A stretch of DNA of 64,000 bases from Kitasatospora arboriphila (GCF_000717275.1 NZ_JNYV01000003.1:62001-126000), one strand, 5' to 3'. Counted from the first letter of the stretch, positions 52,586 through 61,925 are shown. The notes: generated from the sequence alone by a model not told the origin. Translations and numbers: made by a program.

Positions 52586-53938
52586 TCAGACCGTTTTACC
52601 AGGGTTGAACAGCCCCGCCGGGTCGAGTGCCCGGCGAATGGTCCGTTGCAGTTCGACACCGTCGGGCCCCAGCTCCCGTTCGAGCCATCGTCGTTTGAGT
52701 ACGCCGACGCCGTGTTCGCCGGTGATGGTGCCGCCCAAAGCCAGTGCGGTGCCGAAGATCTCGTCTGCAGCGGCGACGGCACGGTCATACGCATCCGGGT
52801 CGTCGCGGTCCACGACGATGATGGGGTGCAGGTTACCGTCGCCGGCGTGGCCGAACGTGTAGATGGCGGTGCGGTGGCGGGTGGCGATCTCGGCGACCGC
52901 CCGAATCGCGTCGGCAATACGGGTGCGGGGTACCGCGATGTCTTCGATGAGCGCTCGGCCGTGGCGTTCCAGCGCAGGTAACGCTGCTCGGCGAATCGCC
53001 AGCAACTCGTCGGAGACCTGCGGGTCGTCGCCTACGCTGACTCGAGAGCTGAACTGGCCGAACACTTCTTGCACGATGCGCGCCTCGGTATGAGCTCCGA
53101 AGCCGTCGGTCTGCGCGACCACAAAAGCGCCCGCGGCATCGGATGGAAGACCGAGAAAATCCCGGCTCTGCCGCAGCGACGCCTCGTCGAGCAGTTCCAT
53201 GATCGAGGGACGAACGCGCGCGGCCAGAACAGCAGTGGTGGCGGCAGCAGCTTGCTCGACGTCGTCGAAGTACGCAGCGATGGTGACCGTGTCGGTGGGC
53301 TTCGGCTGCAGGCGGACCGTCGCCGACACGATCACCCCGAGAGTTCCTTCCGAGCCGGTGAACAGACTGGTGAGGTCGAGGCCTGCAACACCTTTGGCAG
53401 TGCGGCGGCCGGTGTGGATCAGCCGGCCATCGGCCAACACGACGCTCAGTCCCAGGACCGAATCGCCGGTCACGCCGTATTTGACGCATCGCAGACCGCC
53501 TGCGTTGGTGGCGATGTTGCCGCCGATGGTGGAGATCGAGGCGCTGGCCGGGTCGGGGGCGTAACGCAATCCGTGTCGGCCCGCTTCGGCGTCCAATGCC
53601 GCTGCGATGACACCCGGTTCGACTACTGCGAGTTCGTCAGCGGGCGCGATGTCGGTGATGCGGTTCAGGCCACTGACGTCGAGGACAAGTGAGCCTGATC
53701 CGGCACTGGCACCGCCCGCCAAACCTGTTCCGGCGCCCCGGATCACCACCGACAAGTTGGTGTTTGCCGCATAGGTCACCGCGTTCTGGACATCGTCGAC
53801 GGTCTTTGCCTGCACCAGTACATCTGGCGCCCCGACCGGGTTGAATCCCGAACGGTCGATGCGGTACTCATCAGGGATCTGCGCGCCGGTGCGGACGGTA
53901 CCGGTAAGCGATTGTTCCCACAGGGCAAAGGAGGTCAC
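52586..53938 (-). CDS. FAD-linked oxidase (GlcD/D-lactate dehydrogenase-like)
   Basis: A 450-residue PCMH-type flavoprotein. VVIRGAGTGLAGGASAGSGSLVLDVSGLNRI, GGNIATNAGGLRCVKYG and GSEGTLGVIVSATVRLQPKP form the FAD domain; HAGDGNLHP and GEHGVG near the C-terminus are the GlcD/VAO-type active-site segments with conserved His. It should oxidise a 2-hydroxy acid such as D-lactate or glycolate. No GlcE/GlcF partner is adjacent. GTG 53938 starts it. The promoter contains the GATCACCAATTCCG motif shared with the LysR region. Confidence 0.9.
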   Translation of the reverse strand: MTSFALWEQSLTGTVRTGAQIPDEYRIDRSGFNPVGAPDVLVQAKTVDDVQNAVTYAANTNLSVVIRGAGTGLAGGASAGSGSLVLDVSGLNRITDIAPADELAVVEPGVIAAALDAEAGRHGLRYAPDPASASISTIGGNIATNAGGLRCVKYGVTGDSVLGLSVVLADGRLIHTGRRTAKGVAGLDLTSLFTGSEGTLGVIVSATVRLQPKPTDTVTIAAYFDDVEQAAAATTAVLAARVRPSIMELLDEASLRQSRDFLGLPSDAAGAFVVAQTDGFGAHTEARIVQEVFGQFSSRVSVGDDPQVSDELLAIRRAALPALERHGRALIEDIAVPRTRIADAIRAVAEIATRHRTAIYTFGHAGDGNLHPIIVVDRDDPDAYDRAVAAADEIFGTALALGGTITGEHGVGVLKRRWLERELGPDGVELQRTIRRALDPAGLFNPGKTV

Positions 53939-53965
53939 GCTTCATCATGTCCACCCGAGCGGTGT

Positions 53966-53979
53966 GATCACCAATTCCG
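53966..53979. promoter_or_regulatory. Motif shared with the LysR/LLM control region
   Basis: GATCACCAATTCCG occurs here and, identically and in the same orientation, at 50571-50584. With flanking bases the match is 16 of 17. Two TGATCA sites (53965-53970, 53995-54000) lie around it. It sits 28 nt upstream of the FAD-linked oxidase start. Confidence 0.6.
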
Positions 53980-54078
53980 GATGATCGCAATGTCTGATCA
54001 GTCGGTCACATGGAACCGGATTGATCCGAAAGCGCTTGCGACCTGTTGGTTGTGCGGGGGCGGCGGTAGCTTCAGCTC

Positions 54079-55098
54079 ATGTCGAGATACGTGATCGTCG
54101 GAGCCGGGGCAGTCGGAGCCAGCTTCGCTGCCGCCCTGAGTGACCGCACCGATGTTGTGGTGGTGGCCCGAGGCACGAACCTCGACCATCTGCGCGACAA
54201 ACCGCTGACCTTCCGCACCTCTGCGGGCACCCGAAGTGTTCGACTCGAGACCGTCGCGATCGACGAGCTGCAGTTGCGCACCGGTGATGTGCTGGTGCTG
54301 GCCGTCAAGACCCAGCACGTGGGCGATGTCGCGGAAACCCTGGCGTGGAAGTCCGTTCAGTCGCCGGCCGGTGAGGTGGTCGGATCTGCTGCGGAGACGC
54401 TGCCGGTGGTGACCTTGCAGAACGGACTCGACGCCGAGCGAGCCGTGGCCCGATGGTTCGCGCACATCGTCGGTGCAACGGTCCTGATCGCGGCGCGGTA
54501 CACCGAGGTCGGCGAAGTGAGGGTGGGTGGCCGGCCGAGCCTGGGCGGCGTGCACTTGGGGGAGCCCTATCGCTCCACCGACATCGGTGCCGACGCCGTT
54601 CGTGGGTTCGCCGCAGATCTGCGGGCGGTGAACATCGAGGTCGCGGAGACCTCCGACATCACCACGATCAAGGCAACCAAGATCCTCCACAGTGTGAAGA
54701 ATGGCCTCGAAGTGTTCGCGGGCGACGAGTCCGATCGGGTCAGGATCGGGGCAGCGCTCGAGGCAGAGGCGCGCAGCGTGCTCACCGCGGCTGGAATCGA
54801 GTACGGAGCCACCCGCGACCTCATCATCAACGCCGAACAAACCAGCTTCGACCCCGACATCGACGTGGTCGCAGGGCAGCAGTCCACCTGGCAGAGTTTC
54901 GCGCGGGGAGCAGGCTCGCACGAAGTGGACCACCTAAACGGCGAGATCGCGCTGCTCGCCCGATTGCACGGCGTGGACGCGCCCCTGAACACCAAATTGC
55001 AAGCGCTGCTGGGTACGGCATCGGAGCAAGGCGGTGGCATTGATCTGGCGGGTCTCGACTCCCTGGTCGAACTCGCGGCGGCGTCGCCCGCACGCTGA
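54079..55098 (+). CDS. Ketopantoate reductase family (PanE/ApbA) oxidoreductase
   Basis: A 339-residue NADP-dependent reductase. YVIVGAGAVGASFAAAL is the nucleotide motif, VLAVKTQHV and LQNGLDAE follow the PanE pattern, and TTIKATKILHSVKNGLEVF provides the conserved Lys. It may reduce ketopantoate or another 2-oxo acid; the family is broad. ATG 54079 follows TAGCTT by 6 nt. The divergent neighbour is a 2-hydroxy acid oxidase, so the pair could interconvert a hydroxy/oxo acid, as inference. Confidence 0.85.
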   Translation: MSRYVIVGAGAVGASFAAALSDRTDVVVVARGTNLDHLRDKPLTFRTSAGTRSVRLETVAIDELQLRTGDVLVLAVKTQHVGDVAETLAWKSVQSPAGEVVGSAAETLPVVTLQNGLDAERAVARWFAHIVGATVLIAARYTEVGEVRVGGRPSLGGVHLGEPYRSTDIGADAVRGFAADLRAVNIEVAETSDITTIKATKILHSVKNGLEVFAGDESDRVRIGAALEAEARSVLTAAGIEYGATRDLIINAEQTSFDPDIDVVAGQQSTWQSFARGAGSHEVDHLNGEIALLARLHGVDAPLNTKLQALLGTASEQGGGIDLAGLDSLVELAAASPAR

Positions 55099-55131
55099 CT
55101 CCTCCGGACCATCGGCACTATCGTGGGCGAG

Positions 55132-56229
55132 GTGCATTCGACCTCAGACGTAGCTGTCATCGGAGCGGGCATCGTGGGCCTGTCCACCGCGTACGCACTC
55201 CAGCGCAGCGGTCTAACCGTCACCATGTACGACAGCGGTCCGCCGGGTGGTGGCCAATCGGTTGGCGCATCACGACTTTTCCGGCACGCGCATGACGATC
55301 CACGCATGGTGGATCTTGCGGTCGAGGCGCGGGTGCTGTGGGATCAGTGGTCTGATGAATTCGGCACCGAGCTCATCTCGGCAGACGGGTCGATCGCGCT
55401 CGGAGAGGTCGCGGCCGGACGGGTCGACACACTCCGGTCACGTTCGGGCATCCCGGTACGGCATCTGTCCGGGGACGAATTGTGTTCGCTGATGCCAATT
55501 CTCGCGGACTACGAGGGACCGGCCGTGTTCGATGAGCGCGCGGGCGCCATCCGCACCCAGGCCGCCATCGGTGCACTGGCTAACAGCTTGGCCACACCGG
55601 TTGTCACAGACCACGTTCTGGCGCTGCGTCCGCTGGGTGATGCAGGAGTCGAAATACGGGCCGGCTCGAACGCGAGTGTCCACAGCGACGTGGTGGTGTG
55701 TGCCGGCCGCGGTACCGCGCACCTGGCGGCTGGAATCGGGTTGACCCTGCCGGTCAAGGTCACCGCTCACGCGCGGGCATCGTTCCGCGTTCGCGACGGA
55801 GCCCTCGCGGCGCTGCCCAATCTGCAGGACGGTAGCGGAGTGTTCGAGGAGGCCGGTGTCTACGCGGCCGCGCACCCCGACCGCTCGGCTCTGGGACTGG
55901 GCATAGCTCTCGAAGTGGAGACCGACGACGCCGGCGCAGTCGCAGATCCCGATTCGTTGGCCGGGTTGGTAGATCGCGCCGCAGCATATGTGGCACGTGC
56001 CCTTCCCGGCCTCGACCCGGAACCCTTGCAGCCCATCAGTTGCTGGATCACCACTTTGCCCTGGGGTGATGACGGCGTTGCCATCTGGCAGGCCGACCAC
56101 ATCTTTGTCCTGGCCGGTCACAATCTCTTCAAACACGCGCCGGTGTTGGGCGAGACCCTGGCGCGGTCGGTGACGGCCGGTTCGGTGCCCGAGCTGTTCC
56201 GTCCGGAGTCGATGCTGGGCGGCGGCTGA
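55132..56229 (+). CDS. FAD-dependent oxidoreductase, DAO/sarcosine oxidase family
   Basis: About 365 residues. DVAVIGAGIVGLSTAYALQRSGLTVTMYDSG gives the FAD motif and the E/D ribose contact. GGGQSVGASRLFRHAHDD and the C-terminal DHIFVLAGHNLFKHAPVLGETLAR fit monomeric sarcosine oxidase-like enzymes (covalent-flavin Cys not obvious). It oxidises an amino or N-methyl compound or related substrate. GTG 55132 follows TATCGT by 7 nt; GTG 55123 would add three residues. FadD36-like ligase follows 39 nt later. Confidence 0.85.
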   Translation: MHSTSDVAVIGAGIVGLSTAYALQRSGLTVTMYDSGPPGGGQSVGASRLFRHAHDDPRMVDLAVEARVLWDQWSDEFGTELISADGSIALGEVAAGRVDTLRSRSGIPVRHLSGDELCSLMPILADYEGPAVFDERAGAIRTQAAIGALANSLATPVVTDHVLALRPLGDAGVEIRAGSNASVHSDVVVCAGRGTAHLAAGIGLTLPVKVTAHARASFRVRDGALAALPNLQDGSGVFEEAGVYAAAHPDRSALGLGIALEVETDDAGAVADPDSLAGLVDRAAAYVARALPGLDPEPLQPISCWITTLPWGDDGVAIWQADHIFVLAGHNLFKHAPVLGETLARSVTAGSVPELFRPESMLGGG

Positions 56230-56268
56230 CCACTGGGGCCGGCACAGCGATGTGACAAGGTGAAACCC

Positions 56269-57669
56269 GTGGTTCTCTTCCCGACGCTGAATCAGTCCGC
56301 TCTCGCCAACGGCGCCGACAAACCTGCGGTGGTGACCGTGGGGGATGTGGTGCTCTCCCGTAGCGATCTCGTCGGCGCCGCCACGTCGGTGGCCGAGCGG
56401 ATCCGCGGTGCCCGGCGCATCGCGGTACTCGCCGAACCCACCGCCCAGACCGTGGTGGCCATTGTCGGCGCCCTCATCGCGGGTGTCGCTGTGGTCCCGG
56501 TGCCTCCCGACTCGGGCACGGCCGAGCGTGAGCACATCCTCGCCGACTCTGGTGCGCAGGCGTGGCTGGGGGCCGCGCCCGCTGAACCGGGTCTGCCGGT
56601 GGTTCCGGTGCGGATGTACGCGCGGTCGTGGCACAGCCATCCGGAGCCGCACCCGGACTCCACGGCCCTGATCATCTACACATCGGGAACAACGGGCTTG
56701 CCCAAAGGTGTGCCGGTGACCCGCCGTGCGATAGCGGCTGGGCTCGACGCCCTCATCGATGCCTGGGCGTGGACCGCGGACGATGTTCTGGTCCATGGTC
56801 TTCCGCTCTTTCACGTGCACGGCCTGGTGCTGGGTGCCCTCGGTCCGCTCCGCGTCGGCGGTTCGCTGGTGCACACCGTGAAGCCGACCCCCGAGGCCTA
56901 CGCGGCGGCACACGGATCGATGTATTTCGGGGTCCCGACGGTGTGGGCGCGTATCGCCGCGGACGAGGATTCGGCGCGCTCGCTCGCCGCGGCCCGGCTC
57001 CTGGTGTCCGGGAGTGCCCCGCTTCCCGTTCCGGTGTTCACCACCATCAAGGACCTCACCGGTCACGAGATCGTCGAGCGCTACGGCATGACCGAGACAC
57101 TGATCACCGTGAGCACTCGTGCCGACGGCGAGCGACGACCGGGCTGGGTGGGCACTCCGGTGGCCGGCGTCGAGACGCGGCTGCGCGACGACCAGGGCGC
57201 GGACGTCCCGCATGACGGGGAAAGCATTGGCGCACTGCAACTCCGGGGGCCGACGGTGGCAACCGGTTACCTCAACCGCCCCGATGCGACCGCTGAGTCG
57301 TGGCTCGACGACGGCTGGTTCGCCACCGGCGACGTCGCGGTGATCGACCGCGACGGCATGCACCGGATCGTCGGTCGATCATCCACCGACCTCATCAAGA
57401 CCGGCGGCTACCGGGTGGGCGCGGGGGAGATCGAGACCGTGTTGCTGGGTCATCCCACCGTGCGTGAGGCAGCCGTCATCGGCGTCCCCGACGACGACCT
57501 GGGCCAGCGCATCGTGGCCTGCGTGGTGGGGGAGGACATCGTGGAACAAGACCTGATCGATCTGGTGGCCACCGAACTGTCGAACCACAAACGCCCGCGC
57601 GAGGTGCGGGTTCTCGAATCACTACCCCGCAACGCCATGGGCAAGGTGCAAAAGAAATTGCTGCTGTGA
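56269..57669 (+). CDS. FadD36-like acyl-CoA synthetase
   Basis: About 466 residues, an AMP-forming ligase. The P-loop is IIYTSGTTGLPKG (near residue 137), the A5 motif YGMTET, the A7 region SWLDDGWFATGDVAVID, the hinge GRSSTDLIKTGGYRVGAGEIE and the terminal Lys motif NAMGKVQKKLL. N-terminal VLSRSDLVGAATSVAERI closely recalls mycobacterial FadD36, which prefers short acyl chains in my recollection. GTG 56269 with ACAAGG upstream is chosen; GTG 56260 is possible. Confidence 0.88.
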   Translation: MVLFPTLNQSALANGADKPAVVTVGDVVLSRSDLVGAATSVAERIRGARRIAVLAEPTAQTVVAIVGALIAGVAVVPVPPDSGTAEREHILADSGAQAWLGAAPAEPGLPVVPVRMYARSWHSHPEPHPDSTALIIYTSGTTGLPKGVPVTRRAIAAGLDALIDAWAWTADDVLVHGLPLFHVHGLVLGALGPLRVGGSLVHTVKPTPEAYAAAHGSMYFGVPTVWARIAADEDSARSLAAARLLVSGSAPLPVPVFTTIKDLTGHEIVERYGMTETLITVSTRADGERRPGWVGTPVAGVETRLRDDQGADVPHDGESIGALQLRGPTVATGYLNRPDATAESWLDDGWFATGDVAVIDRDGMHRIVGRSSTDLIKTGGYRVGAGEIETVLLGHPTVREAAVIGVPDDDLGQRIVACVVGEDIVEQDLIDLVATELSNHKRPREVRVLESLPRNAMGKVQKKLLL

Positions 57670-57691
57670 ACGATCAAGCGTGACACGACGG

Positions 57692-57707
57692 CGCCGCTTC
57701 GGCGTTT
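57692..57707 (+). terminator. Small hairpin after the FadD36-like gene
   Basis: CGCCG-CTT-CGGCG forms a 5-bp stem followed by TTT, 23 nt after the gene's stop. It is a weak intrinsic terminator candidate. Confidence 0.35.
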
Positions 57708-57775
57708 GCCGAAACCGTCCGCGCCCGCAAGCCACTGCCGTTAGCGTGGGTGCACGGCGACGAGGAGGTTCCGGT

Positions 57776-58156
57776 ATGCATGCACTCCGTGCTGCGGTCG
57801 AGGCGAACAACATCGACGACATCGAGTCTTTACTTGCAGAATCAGTCACCTTCCACAGCCCGGTGGCGTTCCATCCCTACGAAGGACGCGACACGGTGGC
57901 GGCCATTCTGCGAACAGCTTTCGAGACGTTCGAGGACTTCGAATACGTCCGCGAGTTGGACTCACCGCTCGACGGCTACACCGGCCTGGTGTTCACGGCG
58001 AAGGTCGACGGCCTCGACATCCACGGGTGCGACTTCATCCACGAGAACCCCGACCACCAGATCGACGAATTCACGGTGATGTTGCGTCCGATGAAGGCAA
58101 CACACAAGTTCGCGGACCTGATGGGCGAGAAGCTCGAGGCGGTACTCGGTAGCTGA
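57776..58156 (+). CDS. SnoaL/NTF2-like fold protein
   Basis: A 126-residue cone-shaped alpha+beta barrel protein: LRAAVEANNIDDIESLLAESVTFHSPVAFHPYEGRDTVAAILRTAFETFEDFEYVRE is the SnoaL-type start. Such proteins bind small hydrophobic ligands or act as isomerases/epoxide hydrolases; this one is unassigned. ATG 57776 has GAGGAGG upstream. Its stop codon abuts the stop of the OYE gene from the other strand, TGA/TCA making TGATCA. Confidence 0.85.
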   Translation: MHALRAAVEANNIDDIESLLAESVTFHSPVAFHPYEGRDTVAAILRTAFETFEDFEYVRELDSPLDGYTGLVFTAKVDGLDIHGCDFIHENPDHQIDEFTVMLRPMKATHKFADLMGEKLEAVLGS

Positions 58157-59248
58157 TCAGCGCCGAAACGCCCGCGCGTACTGCGGTGGGTGGGCCAACG
58201 GCGCGGCGAGCCGGTCGGCGGCCTGCCGGAACCACGACGGGTTGCGGAGCAGCTCCCTGGCCAAGAACACGGCGTCGGCCTGCCCGTCGGCGATGATTCC
58301 TTCGGCCTGCTCGGCGTCGGTGATCATCCCGACCGCCGCCGTCGCCACGTCGGCCTCGTTCCGGACGCGGGATGCGAACGGCACCTGGTATCCCGGGGCC
58401 ACCGGGATGGCGGCGTCGGGAACGGTGCCGCCGGTCGACACATCGATGAGATCGACGCCGAGCTCCTTGAGCTCGAGGGCCAGTTTGACGGTTTCGTCGG
58501 CCGTCCACCCCTCCCGGTGATCGGCGGTGTCCCCGGCGAGCCAGTCGGTGGCCGATACGCGGACGAACAACGGGTACTCGGTCGGCCACTGTCCGCGGAC
58601 TGCGGTCACCACCTCGAGCGCAAAGCGGATGCGGTTGTCGAATGATCCGCCGTAGTGATCGGTACGGGTGTTCGAGTGCGGTGAGAGGAACTGATGGATC
58701 AGATAACCGTGGGCTCCGTGTAGCTCGAGCACGCGGAATCCCGCGTCTGCCGCCCGACGCGCGGCCGCTGCGAAGTCGTCGATGATTCCACTGATCTCGT
58801 CCACGCCCAATTCGCGGGCTGCCGGCAGGCGACCGAACGGCACATCGCTGGCACCGACTGTGGGCCAATGATTTTCGACACGTTCCTGATCGGGCCACGG
58901 ACGGCCGGTGGACCCTTTGCGGCCGGCGTGCACCAGTTGGATGCCAGGCACGGTGCCCTGCGCCGCGAGGAAACCGGTGAGCCGACGGAACGCGTCTCGT
59001 TGACGGTCGTTCCACAATCCGAGGTCGTAGTCGCTGCTGCGACCGCCGGGGGTGATGGCGGTGGCCTCGGTCATCACCAGAGCCGCCCCGCCGACCGCGC
59101 GGGCCCCGAGGTGTTGCAGATGCCAGTCGGTGACGCTGCCTGTGCCGGGTCCGTCAGGTACGGCCGCGAACTGCATCATCGGCGACATCCACGCCCGATG
59201 GGCGAAGGTGACGTCTCGGAGCGTCAGGGGCTCGAAGAGATGGCTCAT
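58157..59248 (-). CDS. Old-yellow-enzyme family NADH:flavin oxidoreductase (YqjM-like)
   Basis: A 363-residue FMN TIM barrel. LFEPLTLRDVTFAHRAWMSPMMQF is the OYE N-terminus, IQLVHAGRKG contacts FMN, and ELHGAHGYLIHQFLSPHSNTRTDHYGGSFDNRIRFALEVV is the signature. The substrate His pair appears as HGAH. It reduces an activated C=C bond or demethylates. It ends the catabolic operon, 13 nt after the amidohydrolase stop. Confidence 0.92.
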   Translation of the reverse strand: MSHLFEPLTLRDVTFAHRAWMSPMMQFAAVPDGPGTGSVTDWHLQHLGARAVGGAALVMTEATAITPGGRSSDYDLGLWNDRQRDAFRRLTGFLAAQGTVPGIQLVHAGRKGSTGRPWPDQERVENHWPTVGASDVPFGRLPAARELGVDEISGIIDDFAAAARRAADAGFRVLELHGAHGYLIHQFLSPHSNTRTDHYGGSFDNRIRFALEVVTAVRGQWPTEYPLFVRVSATDWLAGDTADHREGWTADETVKLALELKELGVDLIDVSTGGTVPDAAIPVAPGYQVPFASRVRNEADVATAAVGMITDAEQAEGIIADGQADAVFLARELLRNPSWFRQAADRLAAPLAHPPQYARAFRR

Positions 59249-59261
59249 GGGTTTGCTCTTT

Positions 59262-60233
59262 CTACAGGCCGAGGAATGACCGGGCGGCCGAGGTCAGCGA
59301 CGTCGACCCGGGTCCGTGCGCGGCGGCGAATCCGACAGGGTCGGACTCGGCCATGTCGAAGGGATAGTCACTGCCGCAGACGATGCGGTCGTCGGCAGCA
59401 TGTTTCATCAGCAGGCGCAGTGCACCGGCATCGTGGGTGACGGTGTCGAAGTAGAGTTCCGCAAACGCCGCGGTGGGCGGTCGGGCAGAACCTCTGCGAA
59501 CATCGGGCCGGTTCCGCCAGCCGTGGGTCCACCGGCCGAGCAGGTCCGCCGAGCAACCACCACCGTGCACGAAACAGATTCGCAGATCAGGTAATTCGTC
59601 CTTGACGCCTCCGAGGATGAGCGACGCGACAGCCGTCGCGGTCTCGACGGGGTTGCCGATGAGGTTGGCCAGGTAGTGGTCCGACCACTCGGGGCGGGGG
59701 AGTTGCATCGGATGCACGAGGACTGCGAGCTGCAGTTGCGCTGCGGTGGACAGCACGTGGCGGAGGGGGCCCCGGTCCAAGGAGTCGGGTCCCAGCAGCG
59801 GTGGGATGGCAACACCGGCGATGCCGGGGACCGATGCGAGCTTCTTCATCTGTGCGATGGCGGTGTCGGGGTCTCCGATCGTCACCATGCCCAAGCCAAC
59901 CAATGCGCCACCGGATCCGGCGACGACGTCGGCCAGTGCGTTGTTGAAGTCGTCCACGTAGGTCTCGGTGCCGTCCGCCTGCACGGGGAAGGCGAACGGA
60001 GGTGCCGACAACACTCGTACCCCGATGTTGTTGCGCGCCATGTCGTCCAGGATGGCCGGTACGTCGCTCATCGCCGAGGCGTCGATCGACAGGGGGGTCT
60101 GGCCGAGAAACAGCTGCCCTTCCCTGTCGTGCATGGCTCCGAACGGGGAGCCCGGCGGCAGTCCGAACAATTCTCGGGGCAGCCAGTGGGCGTGTACGTC
60201 GATCACGCCGGCGGCGATGGGTTCGGTGATCAT
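59262..60233 (-). CDS. ACMSD-type amidohydrolase-related protein
   Basis: A 323-residue metal-dependent TIM-barrel protein. VIDVHAHWLP supplies the first two metal His, VHPMQLPRPEW and FVHGGGCSADLLGRW the next ones, and CGSDYPFDMAESDP the metal Asp. The family covers 2-amino-3-carboxymuconate semialdehyde decarboxylase and related C-C-cleaving hydrolases of aromatic breakdown. ATG 60233 lies 4 nt after the cupin stop, so it is co-transcribed with the operon. Confidence 0.88.
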   Translation of the reverse strand: MITEPIAAGVIDVHAHWLPRELFGLPPGSPFGAMHDREGQLFLGQTPLSIDASAMSDVPAILDDMARNNIGVRVLSAPPFAFPVQADGTETYVDDFNNALADVVAGSGGALVGLGMVTIGDPDTAIAQMKKLASVPGIAGVAIPPLLGPDSLDRGPLRHVLSTAAQLQLAVLVHPMQLPRPEWSDHYLANLIGNPVETATAVASLILGGVKDELPDLRICFVHGGGCSADLLGRWTHGWRNRPDVRRGSARPPTAAFAELYFDTVTHDAGALRLLMKHAADDRIVCGSDYPFDMAESDPVGFAAAHGPGSTSLTSAARSFLGL

Positions 60234-60237
60234 GTCC

Positions 60238-60690
60238 TCAGATGTTTCCGTCGGCGGGAGCCAGAGGCAACGGCGCGTTTGCACTGTCGAGGTGTTCGAC
60301 GGTGGAGAAGACCAGGTCGGTGTCGCCGATGTTCTCGATATCGTGCAGCAGGAACTCGCCCTCCCCGAAGCGGAAGTGGCGGGTTTCGCCGGCTGAGTAG
60401 GAGACTTCGCGCACGGTGCCGTCGTGGGTGTGCTGACGGCTTCGACCGGCATTGATCGCGGTCCAGAAGTAGTCCAGCACATGCCGGTGCGCGTGCCAGC
60501 GTTCGCCCGGCGCGAGCCGGATCTCCCAGACCCGCACGCGGTCGTTCTCGCTGAGAAGCCGTGAGCCCACGTTGCCGTCATGGGCGTTCTCGGCGAACTC
60601 GGCCTTGAGCCATTCGGGCCATCCCTGGAAGTCTGTGGCGACGAGGTCGCCGGCCAGCGGCAGATCGTTCAGAAAGCTGTTCTCGGTCAT
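60238..60690 (-). CDS. Cupin-domain protein
   Basis: A 150-residue cupin. The first motif is WEIRLAPGERWHAHRHVLDYFWTAI, with metal His candidates HAHRH, and HTHDG follows; the second motif runs through FRFGEGEFLLHDIENIG. Metal binding is likely, as in small ring-opening dioxygenases or isomerases, but the reaction is not established. ATG 60690 has GAAGGAG upstream. Confidence 0.85.
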   Translation of the reverse strand: MTENSFLNDLPLAGDLVATDFQGWPEWLKAEFAENAHDGNVGSRLLSENDRVRVWEIRLAPGERWHAHRHVLDYFWTAINAGRSRQHTHDGTVREVSYSAGETRHFRFGEGEFLLHDIENIGDTDLVFSTVEHLDSANAPLPLAPADGNI

Positions 60691-60734
60691 GGTCTTTGCT
60701 CCTTCGATAGGTATTACGAGGTGATCGTTTGCGG

Positions 60735-61925
60735 TCAGCGGCCGGGTCCGTAGAGACCGAACCGGAGGTCGGGGTCGCCGGGGACCCAGCTGTTGTGGAA
60801 CTGTGACCGCTCGCCCATGTCGACGACTCGTCGCAGCAGTGATTCGCTGAGCTCGAGCTGACCGGGTTCCCACTTGCGCAGTGCCGTTGCGATGTCGCCG
60901 TCGGCGGCCTCGAGTGCAGCGGCCAGTGCCCAGGCGTCGGCAGCAGCTTTGGCAGTGCCCGCCGCGGCGTGTGGCCGGGCGCTGCACGCGGCGTCGCCGA
61001 CCAGGGCCACGCGGCCCTGTGCCATCCGTGACGAACGGGCGTCCGACACCACCTGCAGGTACGGCTGTTCGGTGGAGGTGACCACCTCGGCCGCGGCCGG
61101 TGCCAGCATTCGGGCAGCGGTATCGCGCATCTCGTCGACGTAGCGGTCTTGGACCTGGCCGGGATGGATGGAGACCGATCCGCTGAAACCGCGCTTGTCG
61201 ACGAGCATTTCGCTCAGTTCGGGTCCGGGTGCGACGTTGCGGTACCAGACGTAGTTCATCAACCGGTGCTGCCGCTCGACGCCCTCCTCACCGGGGATCG
61301 GGTAGAGGGTGATGTGTGAATTGGGGATCACGCAGTAGCTGATCGCGTCGTGCATCAGGTCTTGGGTGGGTCCCGACAGCGACGCCAGCGGAACGGTACC
61401 CCGCCAGCCGACGTAGCCCGAATAGTGCAGTGAGGACTCCGAATCGAAGCGCTCTCGGGCCAACGAGGTGATGCCGTCGGCGAAGACCACCAGGTCAGCG
61501 GTCTCGACTCGCCCGCTGACGAAGCGAACCGTGACACTGGTGTCGGATTGGTCGAAGCCGCAGGCCAATTCGCCGAGGTGGTAGTGGTCAGCGCCGAAGT
61601 CGGCGAGCAGCGCCCGGTAGAACGTGCCCCACGAGGTGTAGGTCCACGTGCGGTCTTCGCTGTAGATCACCTCGTTGCCATCGCCGAGGTACTGGACCTT
61701 GGACGTGGACGTACTCAACGCGGTGGGCTGCTGGTTGCTCCGTTCGGTGAACCAGCGCATGGTGTCGGGTTGCAACACGATTCCGCTGCCGCGTCCGTCG
61801 AGGGCCGATGCGGTGCGCTCGTAGACGTCGACGCTGAAGCCGAGGTCGCGCAGGAGCAGGGCGGTGGTGAGACCACCGATAGAACCTCCGATGACGATGG
61901 CGGTGGCGTTGCTGTACTCACTCAT
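60735..61925 (-). CDS. FAD-dependent aromatic hydroxylase (2,6-dihydroxypyridine 3-hydroxylase-like)
   Basis: A 396-residue class A flavoprotein monooxygenase. IVIGGSIGGLTTALLLRDLGFSVDVYERTASALDGRGSGIVLQPD is the FAD domain with the GRGSGI turn typical of dihydroxypyridine hydroxylases. DLVVFADGI and MAQGRVALVGDAACSARPHAAAGTAKAAADAWALAAAL are the second FAD/NAD(P)H motifs. It should hydroxylate an aromatic or pyridine ring with NAD(P)H. It overlaps the MFS gene by ATGA. The substrate assignment is inference. Confidence 0.87.
   Translation of the reverse strand: MSEYSNATAIVIGGSIGGLTTALLLRDLGFSVDVYERTASALDGRGSGIVLQPDTMRWFTERSNQQPTALSTSTSKVQYLGDGNEVIYSEDRTWTYTSWGTFYRALLADFGADHYHLGELACGFDQSDTSVTVRFVSGRVETADLVVFADGITSLARERFDSESSLHYSGYVGWRGTVPLASLSGPTQDLMHDAISYCVIPNSHITLYPIPGEEGVERQHRLMNYVWYRNVAPGPELSEMLVDKRGFSGSVSIHPGQVQDRYVDEMRDTAARMLAPAAAEVVTSTEQPYLQVVSDARSSRMAQGRVALVGDAACSARPHAAAGTAKAAADAWALAAALEAADGDIATALRKWEPGQLELSESLLRRVVDMGERSQFHNSWVPGDPDLRFGLYGPGR

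Noticed and set aside
55438..57363. 641-residue minus-strand open frame
   Set aside because: It is antisense to the DAO and FadD36-like genes, both with complete motifs.
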